64,000 nucleotides of DNA from Planctellipticum variicoloris (GTDB lineage Bacteria > Planctomycetota > Planctomycetia > Planctomycetales > Planctomycetaceae), in contig NZ_CP130886.1 in NCBI RefSeq assembly GCF_030622045.1, positions 6,394,001-6,458,000 on the forward strand. Reading direction: 5' to 3'. Positions 23,258-32,761 of the stretch are shown piece by piece. Position 1 is the stretch's first letter. Every line of letters starts with the position of its first letter. The position numbers and the translations under genes are program-made. A model generated the notes under the pieces. It searched no databases. It was not told the DNA's origin and worked only from the letters and a program-made list of their open reading frames with translations.

Positions 23258-25605
23258 GCGGTTCTCCTCAACGCAGAACCTGGGGGGCGTTCTGGCAACG
23301 GCTGGCGTTTACCCGTTTGCAGGACTGGTTTTCGACATTGCCGGTCCAGCGGCTCAGTCCGGAATACGCCGTGCAGGAGACGGGGCTGCCGACTGAGGTC
23401 GGGACAGCGATTCTGGAGGTCTCGGGGAGTCGCAAACTTCCTCGACGGTCGGCGATCTGGCCCTGGCGGCTGCTGACGATCGTTTCGCTGCTGCTTGGAC
23501 CGATCGCCCTGGTGGTCGGCCCGTGGTGCTGGTGGCGCTGGCAGCGTTCCGAACGGCGGGCGTGGATCAGCGAACTGACGGGCGTCGCACGACTGCTCGC
23601 CGACCAGGGACTTGAGGCGTCCGCAATCGCCGAGCGGCTGAGGCAATACGGGGACCGCGCCATCGCGACGAGCCGGTTGCGAGGGGCGATCGAGCGGCGC
23701 GGCTGGCTGCCGAACTTCGGTTGGCTGAGCCGGCGGAACCCGGTGATCGATCAGGAGCAGGTACTGTTAGCGGGAGACGCGGGATTACTCGTTCTACCGG
23801 GCACGCCAGCCGATGCAATGGCGACGCTTTCCGAAACACTGGCCGAGCAATCGCTGCCAGTTGCGGCCATGGACCGGGTGGCGGATGTCGTCCGGCGGAG
23901 CGGGCTGTGGCCGCAGGAAAAAGCGCTGGTCGCCAGCGAGCTGCTCGCTCATTTTCAGGATGGAGTGAAGGCCGGTCGGCCCGTGGCAGAGCTGGTCGAG
24001 GAGTTTGGTACGCCGCGGGAGGTCGCGGGGCTGATCCGGCGGGCTCGGATCCGGCTGCGTCCGCTGGCCTGGCAGGCGTGGCGGCGGAGCCGGCAGGTTT
24101 CGGCAGTGGCGGTCTGCCTGTTCGTTGTTTACTGCGGGACGCTCTGGGCGCGGTTCCGCCTGGCGACGCCGGCGCCGATACCGGATTTCATTGGCGAAAT
24201 GGACGTGGTCGGTCGGCAGCATCGGGAAGCCGGGGCCGCGTGGCCGTACTATCGCAAGGTGCTGACGGAACTGCAGCGCATCCGGCCCGGTGTCGGCGAG
24301 TCAGAACTTCGGGAGGCCGCCATGACGGGACTGGCCCATCCCGGGTGGAACGTGGCGAGCGAGTTTCTCGACAGCAATCGGCGCCTGCTGCCGCTCATGT
24401 TGCAGGGGACGGAGCAGCAATACCTCGGGTACGTCTATCGCGACCCGGAGAACGACGCGTGGCTCAAAGCGATCCACCGCGGGACCGAAGTCCATGCGGT
24501 TGACTACTTCGCTCCTGGCAAGCCGCCGATATCCATTCTAGTGCCGCAGATTCAGGATCTGTCGCTGGCCGGCGTACTCCTGCAGACCGCCTGCTGGGAC
24601 GCCATCCGGGCTGAGGACGCCGCAACCGCACTCGACCTGCTCGACGCCCAGAAACGTATGGCGAACCAGGTGGCGACGGAGAATGCCTTCCTGGTGAATC
24701 AGCTCGTGGCCGCCGCCTGGAAATCCATCGCCTGCCGTCAGGCGGGAGTCGTGCTGTCGCGTCTGGGACGCCAACTGTCCGATGCCGATCTGGAACGGCT
24801 CCGGGAGGCCGTACCGAAGATTCGACGGCTGGATCGGACGCTCGACCGTCAAATCGGGCGAATCACGCTGGAGTCCTGTTATGCCGGCGGCGGTCTGGAT
24901 TCGGCGCAACTGGCGCCCCGCGGCGTGGAGCTCCTGATCTCTCCGTACGTGACCAATGAGCGGATTCCGGAGCTCAAGTTACTTGCGCCGGATCCGCGCA
25001 ATATCTCCTGGTGGTCCGACGTCAGGCGTGAAACCGTCACGGTCCGGGTGGCAAACAGCGTCGCGTCGCTCCGGGAAGCGCTGCTGGTGTTTGACGAACT
25101 GAACGATGCACTTGATCGCATCCCGCAGACCGATCGCAGTCTGGATGTCGCCGAATACCGAAAACTCTATGACGCCATCGCGAATGATCCCGTCCGGCGA
25201 AGCCGACTGCTGCCGGTGCTGGCGGTCGTCATGCCGCCCGCGATGCTGGTCGGCGACCCTCTTCCGCACGGCGTGCAGCGGGCGGTCACTTACCGCGCGT
25301 TGATGCTGGCGTTTCGGGCCGAGCAGATCCGTCGGCGGACGGGAGAGGTCCCGCAGTCGGCGGAGGATCTCGATCTGCCGGCAGCGGAGTCGCAGATTGC
25401 CGATCCGTTCGTACCGCAGCAGTCGTTGCGATGGAAGGCGACCGACGCCGGACCGGTGATCTACTCGATCGGCCCGGACGGCGTCGATGACGGCGGAGTG
25501 CCGGGGGCCGCGGCGCCGGGGAGCATTCCGACGAGCGGCGACTGGGTGCTCTATCCGCCGGCGGGGGCGTATGCGGACGAGCCGGCCGAAGCCAGGCCTG
25601 ACTGA
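23254..25605 (+). CDS. 783-aa membrane protein coupled to PadR
   Basis: A first membrane segment lies near residues 70-92 (LLTIVSLLLGPIALVVGPW) and another near 285-300 (VSAVAVCLFVVYCGTLW). The N-terminal cytosolic part is rich in helices (LLADQGLEASAIAERLRQYG, ELLAHFQDGVKAG..LVEEFGTP). The latter, with FGTPREVA, recalls the HAAS domain found in membrane partners of PadR regulators. The large C-terminal part is probably extracytoplasmic and helical and has no recognised motif, ending in a Pro/Gly-rich tail. It starts inside the padR stop (ATGA). Confidence 0.75.
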   Translation: MSGSPQRRTWGAFWQRLAFTRLQDWFSTLPVQRLSPEYAVQETGLPTEVGTAILEVSGSRKLPRRSAIWPWRLLTIVSLLLGPIALVVGPWCWWRWQRSERRAWISELTGVARLLADQGLEASAIAERLRQYGDRAIATSRLRGAIERRGWLPNFGWLSRRNPVIDQEQVLLAGDAGLLVLPGTPADAMATLSETLAEQSLPVAAMDRVADVVRRSGLWPQEKALVASELLAHFQDGVKAGRPVAELVEEFGTPREVAGLIRRARIRLRPLAWQAWRRSRQVSAVAVCLFVVYCGTLWARFRLATPAPIPDFIGEMDVVGRQHREAGAAWPYYRKVLTELQRIRPGVGESELREAAMTGLAHPGWNVASEFLDSNRRLLPLMLQGTEQQYLGYVYRDPENDAWLKAIHRGTEVHAVDYFAPGKPPISILVPQIQDLSLAGVLLQTACWDAIRAEDAATALDLLDAQKRMANQVATENAFLVNQLVAAAWKSIACRQAGVVLSRLGRQLSDADLERLREAVPKIRRLDRTLDRQIGRITLESCYAGGGLDSAQLAPRGVELLISPYVTNERIPELKLLAPDPRNISWWSDVRRETVTVRVANSVASLREALLVFDELNDALDRIPQTDRSLDVAEYRKLYDAIANDPVRRSRLLPVLAVVMPPAMLVGDPLPHGVQRAVTYRALMLAFRAEQIRRRTGEVPQSAEDLDLPAAESQIADPFVPQQSLRWKATDAGPVIYSIGPDGVDDGGVPGAAAPGSIPTSGDWVLYPPAGAYADEPAEARPD

Positions 25606-25649
25606 ACCGCGTGCCCCGTGAGCTCGGCCTCCAGCCGGGCAACCAATCT

Positions 25650-25692
25650 CGCCGCCGCAGACGGCCCGATCACGGGAGCGTCTGCAGCGGCG
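25650..25692. terminator. Likely bidirectional terminator between convergent genes
   Basis: CGCCGCCGCAGACG (25650-25663) pairs with CGTCTGCAGCGGCG (25679-25692) with one mismatch. It lies midway between the convergent 783-aa and DUF1501 genes. No strong U-tract is present. Confidence 0.5.
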
Positions 25693-25732
25693 GAAGCGAC
25701 CTGGCCGTCTGCCTGATCAATCGCTGAGACGA

Positions 25733-27187
25733 CTACCCCATCAGTTCCGGAATTGGTTTGCCGTGGTCGACGATGGGTGTCGGGCGGCCGTTGAAGTCGC
25801 GGATCAGCGTCGTTGCCGAATCGATCCCCAGGTGATGATAGATTGTCGCCAGGAAATCGCCGGGACCGCAGATCCGTTCGACGACGTCTTCGCCCCGCTT
25901 GTCGGTCGCGCCGATAAAGCGGCCAGTTTGAATCCCGCCGCCGGCCCAGATGTTCGAGAATGCCCGGGGCCAGTGATCGCGACCGGGCTGTTGCGTCCCG
26001 GACGGGGCGCTGGCGTCGCCGGCGCCGGTGCTGGCGGCATAGCTGATTTTGGGAGTCCGGCCGAACTCTCCGGTCACGACGACGAGTACGCGTTTGTCGA
26101 GGCCCCGTTCGTAGACGTCCTCAATGAGCGCGGTCACCGCCTGGTCGTAGGCCTCCGCCCGGAATCGCATCGCTTCGAAAACGTTGTGATTGACCGCATG
26201 GTCGTCCCAGTTCTGAACGCGTCCGCAGAGGGGTCCGCTCAGGCTGGTGGTCAGGACATCGACGCCGGCTTCCACCAGCCGCCGCGCCAGCAGCAGTTGC
26301 TGCCCCCAGGAGTTGCGTCCGTAACGGTCGCGAGTCCGATCGTCTTCCCGGCTCAGGTCGAAGGCTTCTTTGGTCGTGGGATTCGTCAGCAGAGTCATCG
26401 CCTGCGTTTCGAACTCGTCGAGCGCCGCCAGTTCGCCGGCCTGATCGAACGCACGTTCGAGCGTGTCGAGGTTCTGCCGGAGGGTCGAGCGCCGGCCGAG
26501 CCTGCGAACTTCACCCGCATCCGACAGGCCGATGTTTGGCACCGAGAAGTTCGGCGCGTTGGGATCGCCGGTAACGGTGAACGGCGAGTAGGCGTCGCCC
26601 AGATAGGCGGGGCCGTTGTACTCCAGCGGCGGCTTGATGCCGACGTAGGCCGGCAGCGGATTCTGACGCGGGCCTGCCTGCGAGCGCAGGTAGTTGGCGA
26701 CCGACATCCAGTCCGGATAGCGGGGCTTGGGTTTATCGCGGGTATCGGGGTCGCCGGAGAGGAGCTGCATCGAGCCGGCGGGGTGCCCTCCCGCGGACTG
26801 ATGCATCGAGCGCAACACCGTGAATTTGTCGGCGAGGTTCGCATGCCGCGGCAGCAGTTCCGTGAACTGCATTCCGGGAACCTTGGTTGGAATGAGTCCG
26901 AACGGACCGCGATACTCGCTCCCCGACGTCGGCTTCGGGTCGTACGAATCGATGTGCGACAGGCCGCCCGGCTGCCAGACCATGATCACGGCGGTCTTCT
27001 CGGATTTGCCGCCGGTCGATTCCGCGGCGTGCAAGGCGTTTTGGGCCTGCAGGCGGAGAATCCCCGGCAGGCTCAGCGTGCCGAAGCCGGCCAGACCCGT
27101 CTGCAGGAAATTGCGCCGGCTGCCGGCGCCCAGGCCCAGCGGCCCCGCGCAGGAGGTGGCGGAGAACGGGAGGAGAGAACGGCTCAT
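25733..27187 (-). CDS. DUF1501 protein with Tat-type signal
   Basis: The 484-residue protein has a twin-arginine signal (SRRNFLQTGLAGFGTLSLPG) and the DUF1501 sulfatase-like pattern. AVIMVWQPGGLSHIDSYDPK is followed by FTVLRSMHQSAGGHPAGSM, VLVVVTGEFGRTPKI and GRDHWPRAFSNIWAGGG. DUF1501 proteins belong to the alkaline-phosphatase-like fold and are typical of planctomycetes, but their reaction is unknown. Its ATG overlaps the stop of the upstream PPC gene (ATGA), so it is the last gene of a three-gene operon. Confidence 0.92.
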   Translation of the reverse strand: MSRSLLPFSATSCAGPLGLGAGSRRNFLQTGLAGFGTLSLPGILRLQAQNALHAAESTGGKSEKTAVIMVWQPGGLSHIDSYDPKPTSGSEYRGPFGLIPTKVPGMQFTELLPRHANLADKFTVLRSMHQSAGGHPAGSMQLLSGDPDTRDKPKPRYPDWMSVANYLRSQAGPRQNPLPAYVGIKPPLEYNGPAYLGDAYSPFTVTGDPNAPNFSVPNIGLSDAGEVRRLGRRSTLRQNLDTLERAFDQAGELAALDEFETQAMTLLTNPTTKEAFDLSREDDRTRDRYGRNSWGQQLLLARRLVEAGVDVLTTSLSGPLCGRVQNWDDHAVNHNVFEAMRFRAEAYDQAVTALIEDVYERGLDKRVLVVVTGEFGRTPKISYAASTGAGDASAPSGTQQPGRDHWPRAFSNIWAGGGIQTGRFIGATDKRGEDVVERICGPGDFLATIYHHLGIDSATTLIRDFNGRPTPIVDHGKPIPELMG

Positions 27188-29436
27188 TTTGACTCCGCTG
27201 GCTTGACGCGAATCGCGATCGGTTCGGACACCACAATATCGACAATATCTCTGGGCTGGGCCACGGCCGTGGCCTGCTTGACCTGCTCCGCGGCGGCGGC
27301 CAGCGCGGCGGCCGCGGCCTTCTGCCGAACGGCGATCGCCTCGACGGCCTTGGCAGCCTCGTCCTTGGTTTCAACGGCCGCTGCCGCGGCGGCTTCGGCC
27401 AGCTTCTTCGCTTCGGCGTCGAGCGCCATGACTTCCTGCTCGGCTTTCAGACGGGCGGCCTCGGCGGCGGCGACGGCGTCCGGATTGTGCCGATATTTGG
27501 CGACGGCGCTGCCGTAGAACGCGATCAGATAGTCGCCGGGAGGAGTCTTCAGCGTCTCCAGATCCAGCACCGCCTCGCCCGCGTCAGCGGTCAGTGAGAC
27601 GTCGAACGCCGGGACGCGCTCGAAACCGGCTCCCGTTGTCTTGAGCTGCATTGTCGCCCCGGAGAACTCACTGCGGCGGGTCTGGACGAGCGGAATCTTC
27701 AACTTCGTCCCTGCGGTGACTTCCACGACGTTCTTGTCGGACGGCGCGATCGAGAGAGGGGCAAAGTCGAATCCGCTGACGGAGACCGGCACGTCGGCCA
27801 ACAGACGCGGGCTGGGAATCTCGCCCCAGGCATCGGCGACCGGCCAGGCCATCGAGGCCAGCTTGCACGGTCGCGTCACGACCGCGTCGCCGATCTTGGA
27901 ACGTCCGTAGAACGTCGCATTGGTCATGGCCCGGGGGGCATTCTGATGTGCGGTGACGAGCATCATGCCCCGCGACTGGCCGGCGGGAATCTTCAAGCCG
28001 TGGGCGGTGACGCCCTCAGGCAGGCCCTCCATCACCAGCTCGATGTCGCCGTCGAAGCCATCCCGTCGCACGGCGACGACTTCCAGCGCCATCGTCGCTC
28101 CGCCGCGAAGGGCCAGAGGTTTTGACAGGGCGTTTCGATCGCCGTTCCGGAGCTCCATGTGGAGGGCCCAGGCGACCAGGGCGAAGTCGGGAGCGGCCTT
28201 GCGGATCACGAGGCGATAGATGTTGCGGGCTTCGTTCCGCGTTCCGCCGAACAGATCCTGCAGTTGCAGGCGATGGAGCCCGTCCGCCTTGATGACCAGT
28301 TTCCCGAGGATGTCCGAGCTCCCCGCGTTGTAGGGGGGGCCGTCGTAGGCGTAGCCGTTGCTGGAGACCTTGACCGGGCTGGGGATGTCGCTGAACTCGG
28401 CGACGTCGGTCAGCGTTTCGCCGTCCGGCGTGCGGGTCACGTGCTGGACGAGGATCGCCGGGTCGGTGGGGCGGCCGAAGCGTTCCGACGCGACTTCAAC
28501 CCACCACTCTTCGCCCTTCTTCGCTTCGAACTCGAAGACGTCGACGTCGGCGGCCGGGAAGAAGCTTCCCGCGATATCGCAGGGCAGGGTGATTTTCTGC
28601 GCCTTTGCGCTGCCATTGTTCGGCTCGGCTTCCGCCAGCTCGGCTTCGCCGCGGAGGCCCTCGGGGGGCCATGAGAAGGAGTTGACGGTTTTGGTCGAGG
28701 GCTGGCGGACGATCGGCGTACCTGCCGGCTGCTCCCAGACGCCGAGGCGATAGAAATAGGCGGGGCCGCCTTTGAACGTCAGCTCGTGCACCTTGATCAC
28801 ATACTTGCCGTCGTCGGGGACGTTGAAGTCCAGCACGCCCCCGCGGCGCTCGACCAGCAGGTCGCGGCCGGCGGCGTCGGCGATGATCACCACGCCGTCG
28901 AGCTTGGAATCGACGCCGCCGGTAGCGCAGTCAACGATGACACGTTGCCCCTTCCGCCCGTCGAACGTGTAGTGGTCGACGGCCCGCACCGTCATGACGG
29001 CGTTGCAGACGGAGTTGACCGGCAGTTCCATCGCGGTCGCCAGCGACGTGTTGGGCTTCGTCTGCACGACTTCCGGCAATGAGCCGACCGAGAAGACACG
29101 GGACGACGAAACGCCCAGCCGGGTCAGAATGCGGGCTTCGTAGACGCCGATCGGACAATCGTCGGCGATCGCGACGACGTACTTGTTCGGTACGGGCTGA
29201 CCCGCCGGATCGAGCTTCCGCGTCGCGGTGATGCGGGGATCGGAGAAGACGAGCTGATCGGCGGCGTCGAGATGGTCTCCGGTGATTGTGATTTCGACCT
29301 GGGTTCCGACCTTGCCCCCCATCGGCATGGTGGTCAGCAGACGGGGTGCGGGGAGGCAGACCGACTGGGCGGGCAATGCCGAAGCGACGCACAACGTCGC
29401 CACGCAGAAAACTGTCAGACGATACATGGAATTCAT
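27184..29436 (-). CDS. Secreted PPC-domain protein of the DUF1501 operon
   Basis: The 750-residue product has a signal peptide (YRLTVFCVATLCVASALPAQ) and an IPT/TIG-like N-terminal segment (GTQVEITITGDHLDAADQ). PPC (bacterial pre-peptidase C-terminal) domains follow: DHYTFDGRKGQRVIVDCATG and VDVFEFEAKKGEEWWVEVAS. The C-terminal tail is an Ala/Glu/Lys-rich coiled coil (EAKKLAEAAAAAAVETKDEA). Such proteins accompany DUF1549/DUF1553 and DUF1501 partners. ATG 29436 precedes the signal peptide and has GGAAGAG upstream; 29484 would add a non-signal extension. Confidence 0.85.
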   Translation of the reverse strand: MNSMYRLTVFCVATLCVASALPAQSVCLPAPRLLTTMPMGGKVGTQVEITITGDHLDAADQLVFSDPRITATRKLDPAGQPVPNKYVVAIADDCPIGVYEARILTRLGVSSSRVFSVGSLPEVVQTKPNTSLATAMELPVNSVCNAVMTVRAVDHYTFDGRKGQRVIVDCATGGVDSKLDGVVIIADAAGRDLLVERRGGVLDFNVPDDGKYVIKVHELTFKGGPAYFYRLGVWEQPAGTPIVRQPSTKTVNSFSWPPEGLRGEAELAEAEPNNGSAKAQKITLPCDIAGSFFPAADVDVFEFEAKKGEEWWVEVASERFGRPTDPAILVQHVTRTPDGETLTDVAEFSDIPSPVKVSSNGYAYDGPPYNAGSSDILGKLVIKADGLHRLQLQDLFGGTRNEARNIYRLVIRKAAPDFALVAWALHMELRNGDRNALSKPLALRGGATMALEVVAVRRDGFDGDIELVMEGLPEGVTAHGLKIPAGQSRGMMLVTAHQNAPRAMTNATFYGRSKIGDAVVTRPCKLASMAWPVADAWGEIPSPRLLADVPVSVSGFDFAPLSIAPSDKNVVEVTAGTKLKIPLVQTRRSEFSGATMQLKTTGAGFERVPAFDVSLTADAGEAVLDLETLKTPPGDYLIAFYGSAVAKYRHNPDAVAAAEAARLKAEQEVMALDAEAKKLAEAAAAAAVETKDEAAKAVEAIAVRQKAAAAALAAAAEQVKQATAVAQPRDIVDIVVSEPIAIRVKPAESK

Positions 29437-29494
29437 CTCCGCTGCTCTTCCGGTCCATTCACGCAAGCATCGCAGCATATCCACCCTCTTGCGG

Positions 29495-31744
29495 CTAATG
29501 GTTGAACAGGAATTCTTTGGTATTGATCAGCGCCCAGATCAGATCCTGGAAGTTGTCGGCCGCCTCCTTCTGCGGGTCGATCGTTTTCCCGTCGGCGTCG
29601 GCGCGGGGTTCGGTCAGATAGTCGAGCGACGTCTTCAGCTCGTCGGGGCGCGGCTGGCGTGAGAAGGCCGCCAGGTACAGCTCGCGGACCTTTGCCTCGG
29701 GCGTCCGATCGTCCTTCGCGATCCGCACGGCGCGACCGTTGGGGTTGCCGAGCTTCGCCTTGATGTCGGCCGCATTGAGCAGATGCAGGCTTTGGGCGAG
29801 GCTCGACGATTGGACCCGTTCGCATTCGCAGACGCTTTCGCCCTCCGGGCGTCCGAAGACTCTGAGGAACGGCGAAGATCTGTTGTAACTGTTGTCGGGG
29901 AGCGCCACCGCCCGCGTCCCGGCCGGCAGATTGGCAAAGTCGGTCTGCGACTCGGTCAGCCGGTCGATTGCGTCGAGCAGGACTTCGGCCTGCAGCCGCC
30001 GGGGATAGTATCGCGAGTAGTTCTGCCGGTCGGAGAGGTTGTGTTCGTTGGGCGCGGCGCTCAACTGATAGGCTTGCGAGCGCGTGATGACCCGGACCAG
30101 CTCTTTCAGGTCGAAGCCGCTGGCGATGAAGTGTTTCTCGAGAGCGGCCAGCAGTTCCGGGTTGGTCGGGGGATTCGTATCGCGGATGTCGTCCTCGGGC
30201 TCGATCAGACCCCGCTGGAAGAAGTGCTTCCAGTAGCGATTCACGAGCGACTTTGCGAAGAACGGGTTTTCCGGGGTGCTCATCCAGTCGGCGAGCCGCA
30301 GGCGGGGATCTTCGTCCGCCGTCATCGGCGGGATGGCGTCCCCCAGCGCGGCGGGCTTCAGCGGCAGGCCGGTTTTGATATTGGTGGCGGCGGCGATGCC
30401 GCGCTTGTGGAAGATCAGATCCTCGCCGCGCGTCGACGACGGCTTTCGGCCAACCTGGCTGAAGAAGGCCGCCAGCGAGTAGTAGTCGTCCTGACTCCAG
30501 CGTTCGAACGGGTGGTGATGGCACTGGGCGCACTGCATCCGGACGCCCAGAAAGAGCTGGGCGACGTCTTCGATCTGATCCTTCGGCTCTTTGACTCGCT
30601 TGTACCAGGCCACCGGCGGATTGCCGATCACCGTCCCGGTTGCCGCCAGCAGTTCGCGGACGAACTGGTCGTACGGCTTGTTGGCGAGCAGGCTGTCGCG
30701 GACCCAGGCATGGAAGGCGAAGTTGGAGACGATGTCGCTGGTGTCGTCGCGACGATTCTTCAGCAGCGCGGTCCACTTGTTGGCGAAATAGTCCGCGTAG
30801 TCGGGGCTGCGCAGCAGCTCGTCGATGGCGTGGTCCCGTTTCTCGGGATCGGTGCTGGCCAGGAAGGCGGTCGCTTCCTGCTCCGTGGGAAGTCGCCCGC
30901 CGATATCGAGCGTGACTCGCCGCAGGAACGTCGCATCGTCGCAAACTGAGGATGGGGGGACGCCGAGCGCTTTCAGATTGCCAAAAACGAACTCGTCGAC
31001 AAAGTTCCGGGAGGGAGGCAGATTCTCGACCGGCGCTCCGAGCGGGACCGAGGCGCTGAAGACCGCGACCTGGCCCTGGTAACGAACCATGACGGCGACG
31101 TTCCCGGAAAGATCGAGGATCTTGACGAGCCCGCGATCGGAGACCTCGGCCATGCTCCGGTCGTTGGATTCGTAGAGCGCCTGTTCGGTGACGTCGCGTT
31201 CGCTGCCGTCCGAGTATCGGGCCAGTACCTTGAGCTGCTGTTCGCCGTGACGGGCGATCGAGCCCCGCCTGGGCTGGACTTCGAACGACTGAAGTTTCGG
31301 GTCGCTCTCCTTGTCATATGCGGCGCCCTGTCGAATCCATTCGCGCAGGAGGGAGTAGCCTTCGGAAGCGGCGTCCAGACGGGCGCCGCCGCCGTGCGGC
31401 ATCTGGCCGGAGGCCTTGAGCAGCAGCAGGCTGCGATCGGGAACGCCGGCGAAGAGTCGACGACCGCGCCCCTCCTTGACCAGATGTTCGAAGTCTTCCT
31501 GCGGCTCGAACCCGAGCAGCGACAGTTGGAATCCGTTCTGTCCGCCCCCGGCTTTGGCGTGGCAGACGCCCACATTGCAGCCGGCCTTCGTCAGGACCGG
31601 CATGACGTCGTTGACGAAGCTGACGGTTCGATCGGCGGCCTGTGCGGATTGCGGGGCGAGCGCGATGAGCAGCCCCCCGACGACGGCGAGGACGAGATCT
31701 CCCGGCAGGAAACGGCGTCGGCGATAGTGGTGGAGGAAGGTCAT
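29495..31744 (-). CDS. DUF1549/DUF1553 secreted protein with BIG2-like domain and haem-like motifs
   Basis: The 749-residue protein has a signal peptide (LVLAVVGGLLIALAPQSAQA) and an N-terminal cytochrome-like region with CNVGVCH, a CX4CH motif. A BIG2-like Ig domain follows (QQLKVLARYSDGSERDVT). Then DUF1549 appears (FVDEFVFGNLKALGVPPS, FLRRVTLDIGGRLPT) with a canonical CAQCH in VRMQCAQCHHHPFERW. DUF1553 closes it (NRYWKHFFQRGLIEPEDD, ADNFQDLIWALINTKEF). The function of the family is unknown; c-type haem binding is suggested only by the motifs. It is the first gene of the operon. Confidence 0.9.
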   Translation of the reverse strand: MTFLHHYRRRRFLPGDLVLAVVGGLLIALAPQSAQAADRTVSFVNDVMPVLTKAGCNVGVCHAKAGGGQNGFQLSLLGFEPQEDFEHLVKEGRGRRLFAGVPDRSLLLLKASGQMPHGGGARLDAASEGYSLLREWIRQGAAYDKESDPKLQSFEVQPRRGSIARHGEQQLKVLARYSDGSERDVTEQALYESNDRSMAEVSDRGLVKILDLSGNVAVMVRYQGQVAVFSASVPLGAPVENLPPSRNFVDEFVFGNLKALGVPPSSVCDDATFLRRVTLDIGGRLPTEQEATAFLASTDPEKRDHAIDELLRSPDYADYFANKWTALLKNRRDDTSDIVSNFAFHAWVRDSLLANKPYDQFVRELLAATGTVIGNPPVAWYKRVKEPKDQIEDVAQLFLGVRMQCAQCHHHPFERWSQDDYYSLAAFFSQVGRKPSSTRGEDLIFHKRGIAAATNIKTGLPLKPAALGDAIPPMTADEDPRLRLADWMSTPENPFFAKSLVNRYWKHFFQRGLIEPEDDIRDTNPPTNPELLAALEKHFIASGFDLKELVRVITRSQAYQLSAAPNEHNLSDRQNYSRYYPRRLQAEVLLDAIDRLTESQTDFANLPAGTRAVALPDNSYNRSSPFLRVFGRPEGESVCECERVQSSSLAQSLHLLNAADIKAKLGNPNGRAVRIAKDDRTPEAKVRELYLAAFSRQPRPDELKTSLDYLTEPRADADGKTIDPQKEAADNFQDLIWALINTKEFLFNH

Positions 31745-31798
31745 TTCAGTTCCGCGGAAGGCTGGCAGGCGGGAGGGCGGGGTGGATGATCGACTTCG

Positions 31799-31835
31799 AT
31801 TATAGCTTGTTCCAAGCTCGGATTCGGCCGAATCC
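31799..31835 (-). promoter_or_regulatory. Promoter and 16-bp palindrome upstream of the DUF1549/DUF1553 operon
   Basis: A perfect TATAAT (minus strand, 31804-31799) lies 55 bases before the start codon. A good -35 is lacking. In its place sits the perfect palindrome GGATTCGGCCGAATCC (31820-31835). This layout suits an activator-dependent promoter. Confidence 0.5.
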
Positions 31836-32058
31836 ATCAGCAAAATTTAATATGTCAGAGGGATTCGCGTCAACGGTCGATTCATTTCCTCGCGGACAAC
31901 CGCAAAAAACGGTCCCGTCGGGGCTGAGGGCAAAAGTTCGGCGGCGGAAGTCGCGCAGGGGCTCGGAAAATGCGGCCTGGAGCGCGTTTACAGGTCTGGC
32001 GGAATGGTCGTCGACAGAACGCCGAGTGCCGGTTTCGTCAGCCGGACTGCAAATCTCC

Positions 32059-32088
32059 TTGGCGGACGACATGGGGTCGGCATATACT
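32059..32088 (+). promoter_or_regulatory. Predicted promoter of the His-rich protein and RND genes
   Basis: TTGGCG (32059-32064) and TATACT (32083-32088) are separated by 18 bases, 34 bases before the ATG at 32122. Confidence 0.45.
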
Positions 32089-32121
32089 TGCAGCGGTTGA
32101 TTCGTGAATTTGAGAGCCAGC

Positions 32122-32601
32122 ATGACCGCCAGCCATCAGACCCGACGCACTCGCCAGCCCCTCTGGGCGTGGCTGAGGCTGTGTCTGCTGCTGACCCTCT
32201 GGCAGGCGCCGGTTCCGCTGGTGCACGCCCACGAGACGGGGGGCTGGGACCACGCTGCGCTTGCGCGGCACGTTCACGAGTTCCACGGCGACGCGGCCGT
32301 CCCGGGCGAATGCGAGTGGCACTGGCATCTCGTCCTCCCGGCCTGGGGTTGTCCAGCGGTCCCGACGGAGTCCGATGACGAGCCGGCGGGGCCGGTGCAG
32401 TTCGACGTCACCGTCGTCCGACTCGATGACTCGGTCGATCGGGATGCCACCGTCGCGAGCGACGCGGACGAGATCGACTGGCGGTCTCCACGGTTCGAGC
32501 TGTCGGCGCAGCGCATGTCGGCGACGGCGGGCAGCTCGTTTCTGACGACCTATTCCATCGACGTACCCCTGCATCAGCTCCTGCGGGTCATCCGCTGCTG
32601 A
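32122..32601 (+). CDS. Secreted His-rich protein preceding RND efflux genes
   Basis: This 159-residue protein has a signal peptide (LRLCLLLTLWQAPVPLVHA). Its N-terminal half is rich in His and Trp: HAHETGGWDHAALARHVHEF, HGDAA, and CEWHWHLVLP with two Cys nearby. Such clusters usually bind transition metals. The next genes encode a periplasmic adaptor and a CzcA/CusA-like pump, so a periplasmic metal chaperone or sensor role is a reasonable inference. It is not homologous to CusF by any motif I can see. ATG 32122 is chosen because it directly precedes the basic part of the signal. Confidence 0.65.
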   Translation: MTASHQTRRTRQPLWAWLRLCLLLTLWQAPVPLVHAHETGGWDHAALARHVHEFHGDAAVPGECEWHWHLVLPAWGCPAVPTESDDEPAGPVQFDVTVVRLDDSVDRDATVASDADEIDWRSPRFELSAQRMSATAGSSFLTTYSIDVPLHQLLRVIRC

Positions 32602-32761
32602 TCGCCGCCGTCGGACGCCTCTCTGGTACGTCCGGCGGGGAATCGATGAGTCTTCCGGCAGCGCACGCTTTGCGCCTGCCGACGCCGGCCGGGTGAGTTG
32701 CGCCAGTTCTTCATGCGCACGCCCGTCTGTAGTTCAGGCCGTGATCTGAAGGGTGCGCGCG

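Larger units (their letters stand above)
31745..32121. other. Divergent intergenic region with two predicted promoters
   Basis: No gene is supported here. It holds a minus-strand TATAAT plus palindrome for the DUF1549/1553 operon and a plus-strand promoter for the His-rich protein and RND genes. The middle (31850-32050) shows no further feature. Confidence 0.5.
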
